From assembly GCF_021441885.1 (NCBI RefSeq), contig NZ_CP090439.1, forward strand, positions 1,612,001 through 1,676,000: a stretch of 64,000 nt of DNA, read 5' to 3'. The position numbers and the translations under genes are program-made. Below the pieces are notes generated by a model. It was given only the letters and a program-made list of their open reading frames with translations. It was not told the DNA's origin and did not search any database. Positions 54,132 to 61,876 of the stretch are shown here, in pieces (position 1 is the stretch's first letter; each line of letters begins with the position of its first letter). The stretch is from Vibrio maritimus. Its GTDB lineage: Bacteria > Pseudomonadota > Gammaproteobacteria > Enterobacterales > Vibrionaceae.

Positions 54132-54494
54132 TTATTCCGCTGATCGTTTAATAATGGCGGTAAATCGATTGTCGGACGTAGTAGCAGAGACCAGGGTCCA
54201 TCCTAGAACGTTCATATAGTTCAGAGCGTCCATTGGAGAGTTAAAAGTCAGAGTTTTACCGCTTTCATCTCTCAATAAATCTTTGTTCCTAATCCCTATC
54301 TCCAATTCTTGCCCAAAGTCGACTTCAACTTTCCATTGGGTAAGGCTGAGCAATTTCCCTGAGGCGATGACCATCGCATATTGTTCTGTTTGATTGGTTC
54401 TAGATGTAGCCTCTGGTGATTTAGCAGCCAATGCTGTAGAGCACAGGGCAAGTGTTAGTAAAAGGGTTAGAAAAACTCTATGGATGGCTTTCAT
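54132..54494 (-). CDS. Small exported protein of unknown function
   Basis: The 120-residue protein has a signal peptide (about 1-23, MKAIHRVFLTLLLTLALC, cleavage after ALA). The mature part of about 97 residues has no cysteines and has alternating strands (YAMVIASGKLLSLTQWKVEVDFG) and a C-terminal segment ALNYMNVLGWTLVSATTS. This layout is like small periplasmic proteins of unknown role. A GGAG site lies before the ATG. A palindrome in its upstream region (54565) may bind the XRE regulator next door. Confidence 0.65.
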   Translation of the reverse strand: MKAIHRVFLTLLLTLALCSTALAAKSPEATSRTNQTEQYAMVIASGKLLSLTQWKVEVDFGQELEIGIRNKDLLRDESGKTLTFNSPMDALNYMNVLGWTLVSATTSDNRFTAIIKRSAE

Positions 54495-54564
54495 GGCTAC
54501 CTCCGGTAATCTTTAGCTCAAAGTAAGCACGTTGTGTGTGATTGAGGCTTAGATTACTAGAGGG

Positions 54565-54585
54565 CATTTCCATTATTCGGAAATG
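54565..54585. promoter_or_regulatory. Inverted repeat, possible operator
   Basis: CATTTCC and GGAAATG (perfect 7-bp arms, 7-base spacer) lie between the XRE regulator gene and the exported protein gene. TTCGGAAA is shared with the repeat at 55087. Confidence 0.35.
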
Positions 54586-54627
54586 ATTGGGGCGCATTAT
54601 ACGAATTATGGATGCGTATTTTGGGTG

Positions 54628-55041
54628 TTAGCCTTCGCTGTCACCATCGCGTTTTTTCAAAGACGCGTAGAAGTTAGAGAGAAACTCGATGTCCTCTTTC
54701 GGGGCCGCTAACATGAGATCGAGGAACTTTAGCGTACTGGCAGAAAGCGGCAACTGACCACCATGTAATCGTTCTAACTGAGTCATCGGAAACAATTGCA
54801 GTAAGCTGACGTCGAGCGCTTTGGCTATTCGGAAAAAGTCCAAAATGGTGAAGTGGCTCTTCGCTTCTCGATCCATTTTCTCATAAAGAGCAGAACGACC
54901 AATGTCCGCCTTTTTAGCCAGTCCGTTTTTAGAGAGTCCTTCTTGAACCATGAGAGCTTCGATCCGCTCTATGACCATTTTTCGAAATACCGTCTCTTCA
55001 ACGCCAAAAAACTCGAATCCTTCAGTTTCTATTTCTGCCAT
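54628..55041 (-). CDS. XRE-family transcriptional regulator
   Basis: The 137-residue protein has a helix-turn-helix domain (about 24-80): IEALMVQEGLSKNGLAKKAD, then IGRSALYEKMDRE, and FRIAKALDVSLLQLFPM. The C-terminal 50 residues are helical and have no known sensor. It is divergent from the Ntn-hydrolase-like gene at 55177 and probably controls it and itself. Related inverted repeats lie on either side (54565, 55087). Confidence 0.8.
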   Translation of the reverse strand: MAEIETEGFEFFGVEETVFRKMVIERIEALMVQEGLSKNGLAKKADIGRSALYEKMDREAKSHFTILDFFRIAKALDVSLLQLFPMTQLERLHGGQLPLSASTLKFLDLMLAAPKEDIEFLSNFYASLKKRDGDSEG

Positions 55042-55086
55042 AGCGTTTGTCCGTTTTTCTGGAATTAGTCCCTTAATGGTATCTGA

Positions 55087-55104
55087 ATTTCGGAAACTTG
55101 AAAT
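55087..55104. promoter_or_regulatory. Inverted repeat between the XRE gene and the hydrolase gene
   Basis: ATTTC-N8-GAAAT (55087-55104) lies in the divergent promoter region. It shares TTCGGAAA with the repeat at 54565, so it is a candidate operator. Confidence 0.35.
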
Positions 55105-55176
55105 GATAATTTAATAGCCAGACACAGAGACTTGAACGGTCTCAACTGACTAACCAAATAGATGAGGGTAAACACC

Positions 55177-56370
55177 ATGCTAACGACTAAACGCGCAATC
55201 CTTGCTACTGCACTTGCACTATCTGGCGCAGCTCAGGCGATTTCTCTTGAGCCAGCTCCAGGCCTGGATGTAAATCAGCCTTACTATGCTCCGCAAGCAT
55301 TTGTGCAGCAAGAAAGCCTACCTATTGTGGATATTCGCGGCGTAAAGCCGGCAGACTACGCTGAGCTATTTGAAAAGCAGGTAGGCGAAGAAGTGCGACG
55401 TGGTATCAAGGAAGCGCAATACGTCTATAAGCTAGCAGGGATAAATGTGGTCGAGTTCGAGAAAAGCTCGATGAAGGTGCTGGAAAACTCACGAAAGTTA
55501 AACCCGGAATATTTTGAAATCGTTGAGGCATTGGCAACAGTAGGTGGCATTTCTTTGGAAACCATGTTCACTCTATCGCAGCTAGATGCAGCATTGGCGT
55601 CGGCAGCTCAGTCTGCACTAAGTGGATGTACAACCGTAAGTTTTGCTGGTACGGGTGTTGTTGGTCAGGTAAACGATACGCCATCGCTTTCTGGAGGCAA
55701 CTACTGGGTATTGCAAGCGGATGACTATGTACAAGTGATGGCGTCTGGCTTCTATGGCTCAGGTCAGACGCTAGGTAAAGATATTGGCGTTGTGATTAAC
55801 TTCCAAGGCACGGATTCTAAGGGTGTTGGGCTAGAAGCAGACAGCGCAATTGAGCTAGGTGCACTTCAAAACTATCTCGTGCGCAATGCTAAGAGTGTTG
55901 ATGATGCGGAAAAGATCCTCGACCAATACCGCACAGTAGTGGCTTCTCACTTTAACTTTGCTGATAGCACTGGTAACACCGTTGGCGTAGAGATGCTTGA
56001 TGGTGAGAACTACATAATTAAACGTCCTGCTGGTGTTGGTCATGCAAACCACTCTGAGCGCCCAGGCGTCATGCAAGCTTTCGCAGAATCCGTTGGTTTA
56101 GGAGAGAAAAGCAAGCAGCGCACGGTTGCTACCGCCTATACAGAGTGGCGAGCAGAATTCGCACAGCAGTTCATCGACAATACGCCGGAGGGCAATGTTG
56201 ATGCCGCTAAATATGTCCTGAATACTAAACCCATCGCCCAACTCGCAGCCTATGGTTCTGATTTTATTACGACATTAACAGCGGTGATGGATACAAAATC
56301 AGGATGTATGGAAGTAGCGCCAGGCGTGGGAGAGTGGAATGACTTTCAGAAAGTGTGTCTTGAAAAATAA
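55177..56370 (+). CDS. Secreted Ntn-hydrolase-like protein (peptidase C45 / acyltransferase type)
   Basis: The 397-residue protein has a signal peptide (about 1-21, ending AAQA). The centre, LSGCTTVSFAGTGVVGQVND, resembles the GCTSF start of the acyl-CoA:6-APA acyltransferase (AAT, C45) family, where autocleavage frees a nucleophile cysteine; here that would be C151. The downstream part (IGVVINFQGTDSKGVG, VGVEMLDGENYIIKR) fits the family's layout. Members hydrolyse or transfer amide-linked acyl groups. I chose ATG 55177 with a GAGGGT site; ATG 55162 is before it. Substrate unknown; a small lipoprotein gene overlaps its stop. Confidence 0.65.
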   Translation: MLTTKRAILATALALSGAAQAISLEPAPGLDVNQPYYAPQAFVQQESLPIVDIRGVKPADYAELFEKQVGEEVRRGIKEAQYVYKLAGINVVEFEKSSMKVLENSRKLNPEYFEIVEALATVGGISLETMFTLSQLDAALASAAQSALSGCTTVSFAGTGVVGQVNDTPSLSGGNYWVLQADDYVQVMASGFYGSGQTLGKDIGVVINFQGTDSKGVGLEADSAIELGALQNYLVRNAKSVDDAEKILDQYRTVVASHFNFADSTGNTVGVEMLDGENYIIKRPAGVGHANHSERPGVMQAFAESVGLGEKSKQRTVATAYTEWRAEFAQQFIDNTPEGNVDAAKYVLNTKPIAQLAAYGSDFITTLTAVMDTKSGCMEVAPGVGEWNDFQKVCLEK

Positions 56371-56654
56371 TGGGCATCTTAATGGTTAAGTTAATGAGAC
56401 TTCGCTACTTGCTGGGGATTTTATTTACTGCTCTCGTAGGATGTGATCATACCCCATTAAAGTATCAGGACAATTATGAACTTTGTCAGTCTCTGGCATA
56501 TGGCTATAGTGAAGAAGTGGTGCAAGAGTTAGAAAGTCGAGGGCGATCAGCCTCAGATAAAGAATGCGGAGATGCCAAACGTCGAAAGCAAGATGAGATA
56601 GAGCTAAGGCATTTAATCTGGAGTGCTGAGCATACTATTCGGCATGAGAGCTAA
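56370..56654 (+). CDS. Small lipoprotein
   Basis: The 94-residue protein has a signal segment with the lipobox-like ALVGC (cysteine about residue 25) and a mature charged, helical part of about 70 residues (VQELESRGRSASDKECG). The ATG overlaps the previous stop (TAATG), which points to translational coupling with the hydrolase-like gene and a joint role. Later methionines at residues 5 and 9 are also possible starts. No family recognised. Confidence 0.6.
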   Translation: MGILMVKLMRLRYLLGILFTALVGCDHTPLKYQDNYELCQSLAYGYSEEVVQELESRGRSASDKECGDAKRRKQDEIELRHLIWSAEHTIRHES

Positions 56655-56720
56655 GATTAGCCCTCACTAGTTGATAGAAGAAAAGATAATAGGACAAGGA
56701 CGTTTGCCTTATGTTGACCG

Positions 56721-58388
56721 CTACATTCCTCTATAGCTCGGTCCTCCACCACCTTCGGGCGCTGTCCAGTCGATATTCGCTGAAGGGTCTTTAATATCAC
56801 AGGTTTTACAATGCAAACAGTTAGTTGCGTTTATTTGTAGTTTCCGTTTTCCTTCCACATCAACGATTTCATAGACACCAGCAGGGCAGTAGCGTTGACT
56901 CGGCTCATTGTAGAGGGGGATATGTGTATCCAATACCAAAGTAGGATCAGTAAGGTGTAAATGACAGGGTTGGTTTTCTTCATGCTGTGTGCCAGATAAA
57001 AACAATGAAGAGGGTTTGTCAAAACTCAAAACGCCATCTGGTTTCTGATAGTTTATGGGCGTTGTACTATCTTTCATTTTGAGCATCATATGGTCCTCAA
57101 TATTATCAGTCACTTTCCAAGGAATGGGAGTCTTAAATAGTCGAGACCACCAGTTTTGTTCAATTACATTAAGTAGCCCGCCCAATGGTTCACCAAACTT
57201 GTGGAGGTTGGCACCAAAGTTTCGCGTCGATGCCAGTTCTTTATATAACCACGAGCTTTCAAACCGTGTTTGATAGTCGGCTTCTTGATGAGCTAGTCCG
57301 GCCGAAATTTGTTCAAAGATCGCCTCAGCCGCAATCATTCCTGATTTCATTGCAGTATGGCTACCCTTGATCTTCCCCATATTTAATGTGCCGGCATCGC
57401 AGCCAATCAGTAATCCTCCAGGGAATTGTTGTTTAGGCAGTGAACGTATTCCACCTTTGGTAATAGCGCGAGCCCCAAAACACACGCGTTCTCCACCTTG
57501 CAAATATTTGGCAATGGCACGGTGATGTTTGAAGCGTTGAAACTCCTCAAATAGATTCAGGTGAGGATTGGAGTAGTTGAGATCAACTATCAAACCTACC
57601 GCAACTTGGTTTGATTCCATATGGTATAGAAAGCTGCCACCTGTGGTACCGCTTTCGGACAATGGCCACCCAACTCCATGTAGCACTTTGCCTTTTGAGT
57701 AGTGAGGATGATCGTCAGGGAGTTGCCAAAGTTCTTTAAAGCCGAGTGCATAGTGTTGTGGCTGCTTATTTTTGTCTAATGAGAACTTGTTGATGAGCGA
57801 CTTACCTAGATGTCCGCGGGATCCTTCAGCAAACACAGTGTATTTGGCTAATAAATTGATACCGGGCTCGAATGTTGGCTTTTTCTCTCCTTGTTTATCG
57901 AGTCCCATATCCGTGGTTTGCACCCCGATAACGCGTTGCTCAGAGTCATACAACACTTTACTCGCGGCAAAGCCAGGAAAGATCTCTACGCCCAACTGCT
58001 CTGCCTGCTGTGCAAGCCAGCTGCAGAGTTTGCCTAGGCTTATCGCGTGATTATCTGATGAGTTTTTTAAAGTACAAGGCACCATTGCGCTAGGAACTTT
58101 TAGATGATTTAAATGTGTTGTTAGATAAATAAACTCGTCGTCACAAACAGGATTAGCTATGGGAGCATTCATCTCACGCCAGTCTGGTAGCAGTTCATCT
58201 AAAGCTCTGGTTTCGAATAGGGCACCAGAAAGAATATGTGCGCCAACCTCCGACCCTTTCTCAATCACGCACACGGAAAGTGTTTGGTTTTGATCATGAG
58301 AAAGCTGAGCTAGCCGAATGGCTGCCGAGAGGCCAGCCGGTCCTGCACCGACAATCACGACATCAAACTCCATTGATTCTCTTTCCAT
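56721..58388 (-). CDS. etfD: Electron transfer flavoprotein-ubiquinone oxidoreductase
   Basis: The 555-residue membrane-associated enzyme passes electrons from reduced ETF to ubiquinone. It has the FAD motif VVIVGAGPAGLSAAIRL, GGRD-type LIGCDAGTLNMGKIKGSHTA and, near the end, a 4Fe-4S cluster with cysteines in NCLHCKTCDIKDP plus the upstream YCPAG. I chose ATG 58388 (MERESMEFDVV) with an AAAGG site; ATGs on either side are possible. It diverges from etfBA across a shared LiuR-type site. Confidence 0.94.
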   Translation of the reverse strand: MERESMEFDVVIVGAGPAGLSAAIRLAQLSHDQNQTLSVCVIEKGSEVGAHILSGALFETRALDELLPDWREMNAPIANPVCDDEFIYLTTHLNHLKVPSAMVPCTLKNSSDNHAISLGKLCSWLAQQAEQLGVEIFPGFAASKVLYDSEQRVIGVQTTDMGLDKQGEKKPTFEPGINLLAKYTVFAEGSRGHLGKSLINKFSLDKNKQPQHYALGFKELWQLPDDHPHYSKGKVLHGVGWPLSESGTTGGSFLYHMESNQVAVGLIVDLNYSNPHLNLFEEFQRFKHHRAIAKYLQGGERVCFGARAITKGGIRSLPKQQFPGGLLIGCDAGTLNMGKIKGSHTAMKSGMIAAEAIFEQISAGLAHQEADYQTRFESSWLYKELASTRNFGANLHKFGEPLGGLLNVIEQNWWSRLFKTPIPWKVTDNIEDHMMLKMKDSTTPINYQKPDGVLSFDKPSSLFLSGTQHEENQPCHLHLTDPTLVLDTHIPLYNEPSQRYCPAGVYEIVDVEGKRKLQINATNCLHCKTCDIKDPSANIDWTAPEGGGGPSYRGM

Positions 58389-58449
58389 TATGTACACCTT
58401 TATTGCCAAACATCGGATTCAAAAATTCCTACGTATAAATATAGTGCAG

Positions 58450-58465
58450 TTGACGTAAACGTAAA
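58450..58465. promoter_or_regulatory. LiuR-type binding site 3 (etf)
   Basis: TTGACGTAAACGTAAA has the same ACGTAAACGT core as the sites between the liu and valine operons. It lies midway between the etfQO and etfB starts, about 60 bases from each. Confidence 0.75.
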
Positions 58466-58525
58466 CTTTACTAAGCTCAGTTTATGGTCAATCCGAGCCG
58501 TTGAACGTCGAATTAGGGAGTGAAC

Positions 58526-59275
58526 ATGAAGGTATTAGTGGCGATAAAGCGTGTAATAGACCCTTATGCGAAGATCCGTGTAAAAAGCGATGGAACCGGG
58601 GTTGAGACAAGTAATATGAAGATGTCGATGAACCCGTTTTGTGAAATTGCGGTGGAGGAGGCGATTCGATTAAAGGAAGCTGGTGTTGCCGAGGAGGTTA
58701 TAGTGGTCTCAGTTGGTGATACTAGCGTGCAGGAGACGTTGCGCGGGGCGCTGGCACTCGGAGCGGACCGAGCAATCCATATTGAAGCGATAGAAGAGCT
58801 AGAGCCGTTGTCGGTTGCCAAAGTGCTTAAACAAATCTTGGAACGAGAAGAGCCTAAATTAGTTTTACTCGGAAAACAGTCCATCGATACCGATAACAAT
58901 CAGGTCGCTCAGATGTTGTCTGCGATCACCGACCGTCCTCAGGGTGCTTTCGCATCAAAGCTGGTCGCTTCAGATACACACGTAACTGTAACCAGGGAAG
59001 TGGATGGTGGGTTAGAGACCAATCGCCTAGAAATGCCAGCGATCATCAGTACTGACCTTAGGTTAAATGAGCCTCGTTACGCGTCACTTCCTAATATTAT
59101 GAAAGCTAAGAAAAAGCCGATGGACCTTATCAAGTTAGAAGACCTCGATGTCGATGTGATTAGCCATCAAACAATACTGGAAGTTACACCGCCAGTTGCT
59201 AGAAGCGCAGGGGTGATGGTTACCACGGTCGATGAGCTGGTGGATAAGCTTAAAAACAACGCCAATGTGCTTTAG
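58526..59275 (+). CDS. etfB: Electron transfer flavoprotein beta subunit
   Basis: The 249-residue protein starts MKVLVAIKRVIDPYAKIRVK and has the ETF beta signature VLLGKQSIDTDNNQVAQMLS (about 112-131), with the loop that contacts acyl-CoA dehydrogenases near the C-terminus (about 185-200, LRLNEPRYASLPNIMKAKKK). It binds AMP and pairs with EtfA. I chose ATG 58526 after TAGGGAG; a GTG at 58520 is possible. EtfA follows after ten bases. Confidence 0.94.
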   Translation: MKVLVAIKRVIDPYAKIRVKSDGTGVETSNMKMSMNPFCEIAVEEAIRLKEAGVAEEVIVVSVGDTSVQETLRGALALGADRAIHIEAIEELEPLSVAKVLKQILEREEPKLVLLGKQSIDTDNNQVAQMLSAITDRPQGAFASKLVASDTHVTVTREVDGGLETNRLEMPAIISTDLRLNEPRYASLPNIMKAKKKPMDLIKLEDLDVDVISHQTILEVTPPVARSAGVMVTTVDELVDKLKNNANVL

Positions 59276-59285
59276 GGAGAGTCTT

Positions 59286-60227
59286 ATGGATACGCGAGTT
59301 TTGGTCATTGCCGAGCATGACAATAACAACATTGCTCCAGATACGCTGAAGGCATTAAACGCCGCATCACAGTTAGGTGGAGCCGTCTCAGTATTGGTCA
59401 TTGGGCATCAATGTTCGAGTGTTACCGATACACTGATTGGCGCTGCTGGAGTAAGTCAGGTTTATCAAATAGACGATGAAAGATACCAAAACCCACTAGC
59501 AGAAACGTTAACACCAGCTGTCTTTGGTTTAGCGAAAGACCACAGCCATGTGTTGGCGGCTGCCACGACCTTCGGTAAAAACTTGCTGCCAAGAGTTGCC
59601 GCGTTGTTAGACGTCGGGCAAGTATCAGACGTGATCAGTATTGTGTCCCCAAATACATTCATTCGTCCAATCTATGCCGGTAATGCGCTTGCTAAGGTGC
59701 AATCGAACGATAGTAAAATCGTGATGACCGTTCGCGGGTCTGCGTTTCAAGCATGTGCGGTGAGTCAAGATTCGGCTCCTGTCGTTAATCTCGATGCGAC
59801 AGAGACTGTAAATACGACTAGTGAGTTTATTGGTATTGAACAAACGGTGAGCGAAAGACCCGATTTGTCGAGCGCAAACGTTGTAATTTCAGGTGGTCGA
59901 GGCCTAGCGAGTAAAGAGAATTTTGCTTTGGTAGAGAGGCTTGCAGATAAACTCGGCGGTGCAATAGGCGCATCGAGAGCGGCAGTGGACGCGGGGTATG
60001 TGTCTAATGATCTACAAGTTGGTCAAACAGGGAAGATAGTAGCCCCAGATCTATACATTGCCATTGGAATCTCCGGCGCGATACAGCATATGGCCGGGAT
60101 GAAAGACTCAAAGGTCATCGTGGCGATTAACAGTGACCCAGATGCGCCAATCTTTGAGGTGGCAGATTATGGTTTGGTCGGAGATTTGTTCGAAATTATG
60201 CCTGAACTGATAGATAAAGTTCCTTAA
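59286..60227 (+). CDS. etfA: Electron transfer flavoprotein alpha subunit
   Basis: The 313-residue protein binds FAD. The C-terminal domain has VVISGGRGLASKENF (about 199-213), GGAIGASRAAVDAGYV, QVGQTGKIVAPDLYIAIGISGAIQ in order, which are the FAD-binding signatures. With EtfB it takes electrons from the acyl-CoA dehydrogenases encoded at 43411 and 47950 and passes them to EtfD. I chose ATG 59286, preceded by AGGGAG. Confidence 0.94.
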   Translation: MDTRVLVIAEHDNNNIAPDTLKALNAASQLGGAVSVLVIGHQCSSVTDTLIGAAGVSQVYQIDDERYQNPLAETLTPAVFGLAKDHSHVLAAATTFGKNLLPRVAALLDVGQVSDVISIVSPNTFIRPIYAGNALAKVQSNDSKIVMTVRGSAFQACAVSQDSAPVVNLDATETVNTTSEFIGIEQTVSERPDLSSANVVISGGRGLASKENFALVERLADKLGGAIGASRAAVDAGYVSNDLQVGQTGKIVAPDLYIAIGISGAIQHMAGMKDSKVIVAINSDPDAPIFEVADYGLVGDLFEIMPELIDKVP

Positions 60228-60256
60228 AACAGTGCATAGCTCAATGACTGAATACA

Positions 60257-60280
60257 GGCTAAGGTTACGACCTTAGCCTT
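60257..60280. terminator. Terminator-like hairpin between etfA and the converging small gene
   Basis: A perfect 9-bp stem GGCTAAGGT / ACCTTAGCC with loop TACG overlaps the stop of the leftward small gene. The T-tract after it is short. Confidence 0.6.
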
Positions 60281-60482
60281 CGTCCTTATCGCTTTCCTTT
60301 AGAGTTCTCGCTGCGTAGCGCACTGCAAACACGCACATCAACATCATGATAAACGGAATTGAGGCCAAAGACATTTCGACCCATGAGTACTCAGTAAAGA
60401 ACTTCGATAACAAAAGGTGCGACACGATATTGAGAAGAGCAATCGCAATTGCGACTACAAGTAGCTTTGATTCTCTATTCAA
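60273..60482 (-). CDS. Small two-segment membrane protein
   Basis: The 69-residue protein has two membrane segments (about 7-27 and 34-58) and a charged C-terminal tail (KESDKDEG). The segments contain no polar motif that suggests transport. I do not recognise a family. It converges on etfA and shares a hairpin with it. Confidence 0.55.
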   Translation of the reverse strand: MNRESKLLVVAIAIALLNIVSHLLLSKFFTEYSWVEMSLASIPFIMMLMCVFAVRYAARTLKESDKDEG

Positions 60483-60678
60483 AACGAACGGCTTCCTACC
60501 TATATTAGTATTATTGAATCAGAACCAGCGTCCCGACTTCTGCAAGGGTCGTGACTATATCATAGGGATTGCTTTGGTTTCGTGATGGCCTAATAATTTT
60601 AAGTTATTGATACTTGCTGTAGGCATCGACGAAGAGCAACATATCCCAGACCACAAATGGGAACTCAAAGGATACGAA

Positions 60679-61074
60679 ATGTCAGGGATTACCGATTTAG
60701 ACCAGCTACTAGCCTCCATGGAGCCGAGTTTGGTCGATGAAGAGTATGTCTTTTGCACCTGTAACGGAGCGCTAAGTGAATACACTGAACTCGACATTAT
60801 AGGGTCTTTTAAAGAGCGAGAAGGACTCACCCTGATACTGCCTTTATCGCAGGCTAGGCAAGCAGACCTTGAGTATGAAGGTGTCTTTAGAATGATCACC
60901 TTAAATGTCCACTCTAGCCTCGAAGCCGTCGGTTTAACTGCGGCAGTATCTAACAAGCTTTCCGAGCGAGGTATTAGTGCAAATGTCGTAGCTGCCTATT
61001 ATCACGACCATATCTTTGTGCAATCTACTAAGGCAGATGAAGCACTTTCAGCGCTGCTGGAGTTTGTGAACTAA
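60679..61074 (+). CDS. ACT-domain protein
   Basis: The 131-residue protein begins MSGITDLDQLLASMEPSLV and has two ACT-like halves, with the LTLILPLSQAR strand and VHSSLEAVGLTAAVSNKL in the second. ACT domains bind amino acids; stand-alone ones of this type have no known role. I chose ATG 60679 after AAAGGA; the frame is open to 60607. The next gene starts 23 bases later. Confidence 0.75.
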   Translation: MSGITDLDQLLASMEPSLVDEEYVFCTCNGALSEYTELDIIGSFKEREGLTLILPLSQARQADLEYEGVFRMITLNVHSSLEAVGLTAAVSNKLSERGISANVVAAYYHDHIFVQSTKADEALSALLEFVN

Positions 61075-61097
61075 CGGCGTAAAAGGGAAGAAATACC

Positions 61098-61463
61098 ATG
61101 AAGTATGATGAGTTTAATGACTTTTGCAGCTCATTTACGGCGACATCGCATGTAGTCCAATGGGGAGGTGCGCATGTTTGGAAGGTTGGAGGAAAGGTTT
61201 TTGCTATCGGAGGATGGAGCAAAGAGGGCAGTGAAGCGTATATCTTCAAGACCTCGGATCTAAACTTCGATTTTCTCAGTGACCATGAGGGATATCGCCC
61301 CGCACCGTATTTCGCTAATCGTGGAATGAAATGGATTCAACAAACCGAGACGCAAGGACATCTCGATGAGGAGTTACGATACTATATCGGCGAATCATAT
61401 CGTATTGTCGCATTGGGATTAAGCAAACGAAAAAGAGCAGAACTCGGGATCGATGTCGAGTAG
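61098..61463 (+). CDS. MmcQ/YjbR family DNA-binding-like protein
   Basis: The 121-residue protein matches the MmcQ/YjbR family: VQWGGAHVWKVGGKVFAIGG (about 20-39), FKTSDLNFDFLSDHEGYRPAPYF in parts, and RYYIGESYRIVALGLSKRKR. Members have a cyclin-like fold of unproven DNA-binding role. A GGGAAG site lies before the ATG. It likely forms one transcript with the ACT-domain gene. Confidence 0.85.
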   Translation: MKYDEFNDFCSSFTATSHVVQWGGAHVWKVGGKVFAIGGWSKEGSEAYIFKTSDLNFDFLSDHEGYRPAPYFANRGMKWIQQTETQGHLDEELRYYIGESYRIVALGLSKRKRAELGIDVE

Positions 61464-61550
61464 TGTTCAACCGTTCAAATAAACTGTGCAAATAGAGTGA
61501 TTCACTCAAATCTATTCTTTAATTCTCCTTTCATATCCGGTGTTCCATTG

Positions 61551-61575
61551 TTGAAATAGTGAAAGTTATATTCAA
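61551..61575. repeat. Amylase upstream inverted repeat, copy A
   Basis: TTGAAATAGTGAAAGTTATATTCAA is an imperfect inverted repeat (TTGAA / TTCAA ends) and shares ATAGTGA-AGTTATATT with copy B 104 bases on. It is a candidate operator. Confidence 0.6.
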
Positions 61576-61651
61576 AAAACGTAATTTTGATCACTGTATG
61601 TAGTCAAACAAAATGTGACATCAGCAAAGACGAGAAAATATCTTTTATAAA

Positions 61652-61685
61652 TCAGGTAAATATAGTGATAGTTATATTTACCTGA
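61652..61685. repeat. Amylase upstream inverted repeat, copy B
   Basis: Perfect 13-bp arms (61652-61664 and 61673-61685, TCAGGTAAATATA and its complement) flank GTGATAGT. ATTTTT follows, so it may also work as a terminator of the upstream gene pair. Confidence 0.75.
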
Positions 61686-61876
61686 ATTTTTATTCACGAA
61701 ATACAATTTAAATACACATTTAGTGATTTTGCTTCAATCGGATTGTGTGTTTATTGTACAATATATGATGCTACTCACGTTAGAAAAAATAGATAATTAC
61801 AGATGTAAACTTAGTGCCTACCTTATTTTTGGTTGTTTATGTTGTTTGAAATTAAATCTATAAATAAGGAATAGAA

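Larger units (their letters stand above)
61464..61876. other. AT-rich control region upstream of the alpha-amylase
   Basis: This 413-base AT-rich region has no convincing coding frame. It holds two related inverted repeats (61551 and 61652) and the likely amylase promoter. AAGGA (61867-61871) before the ATG at 61877 is the ribosome site. Confidence 0.6.

Noticed and set aside
61740..61760. CRP or FNR site before the amylase
   Set aside because: Only half-sites (for example TGTGA near 61615) were seen; no full palindrome.
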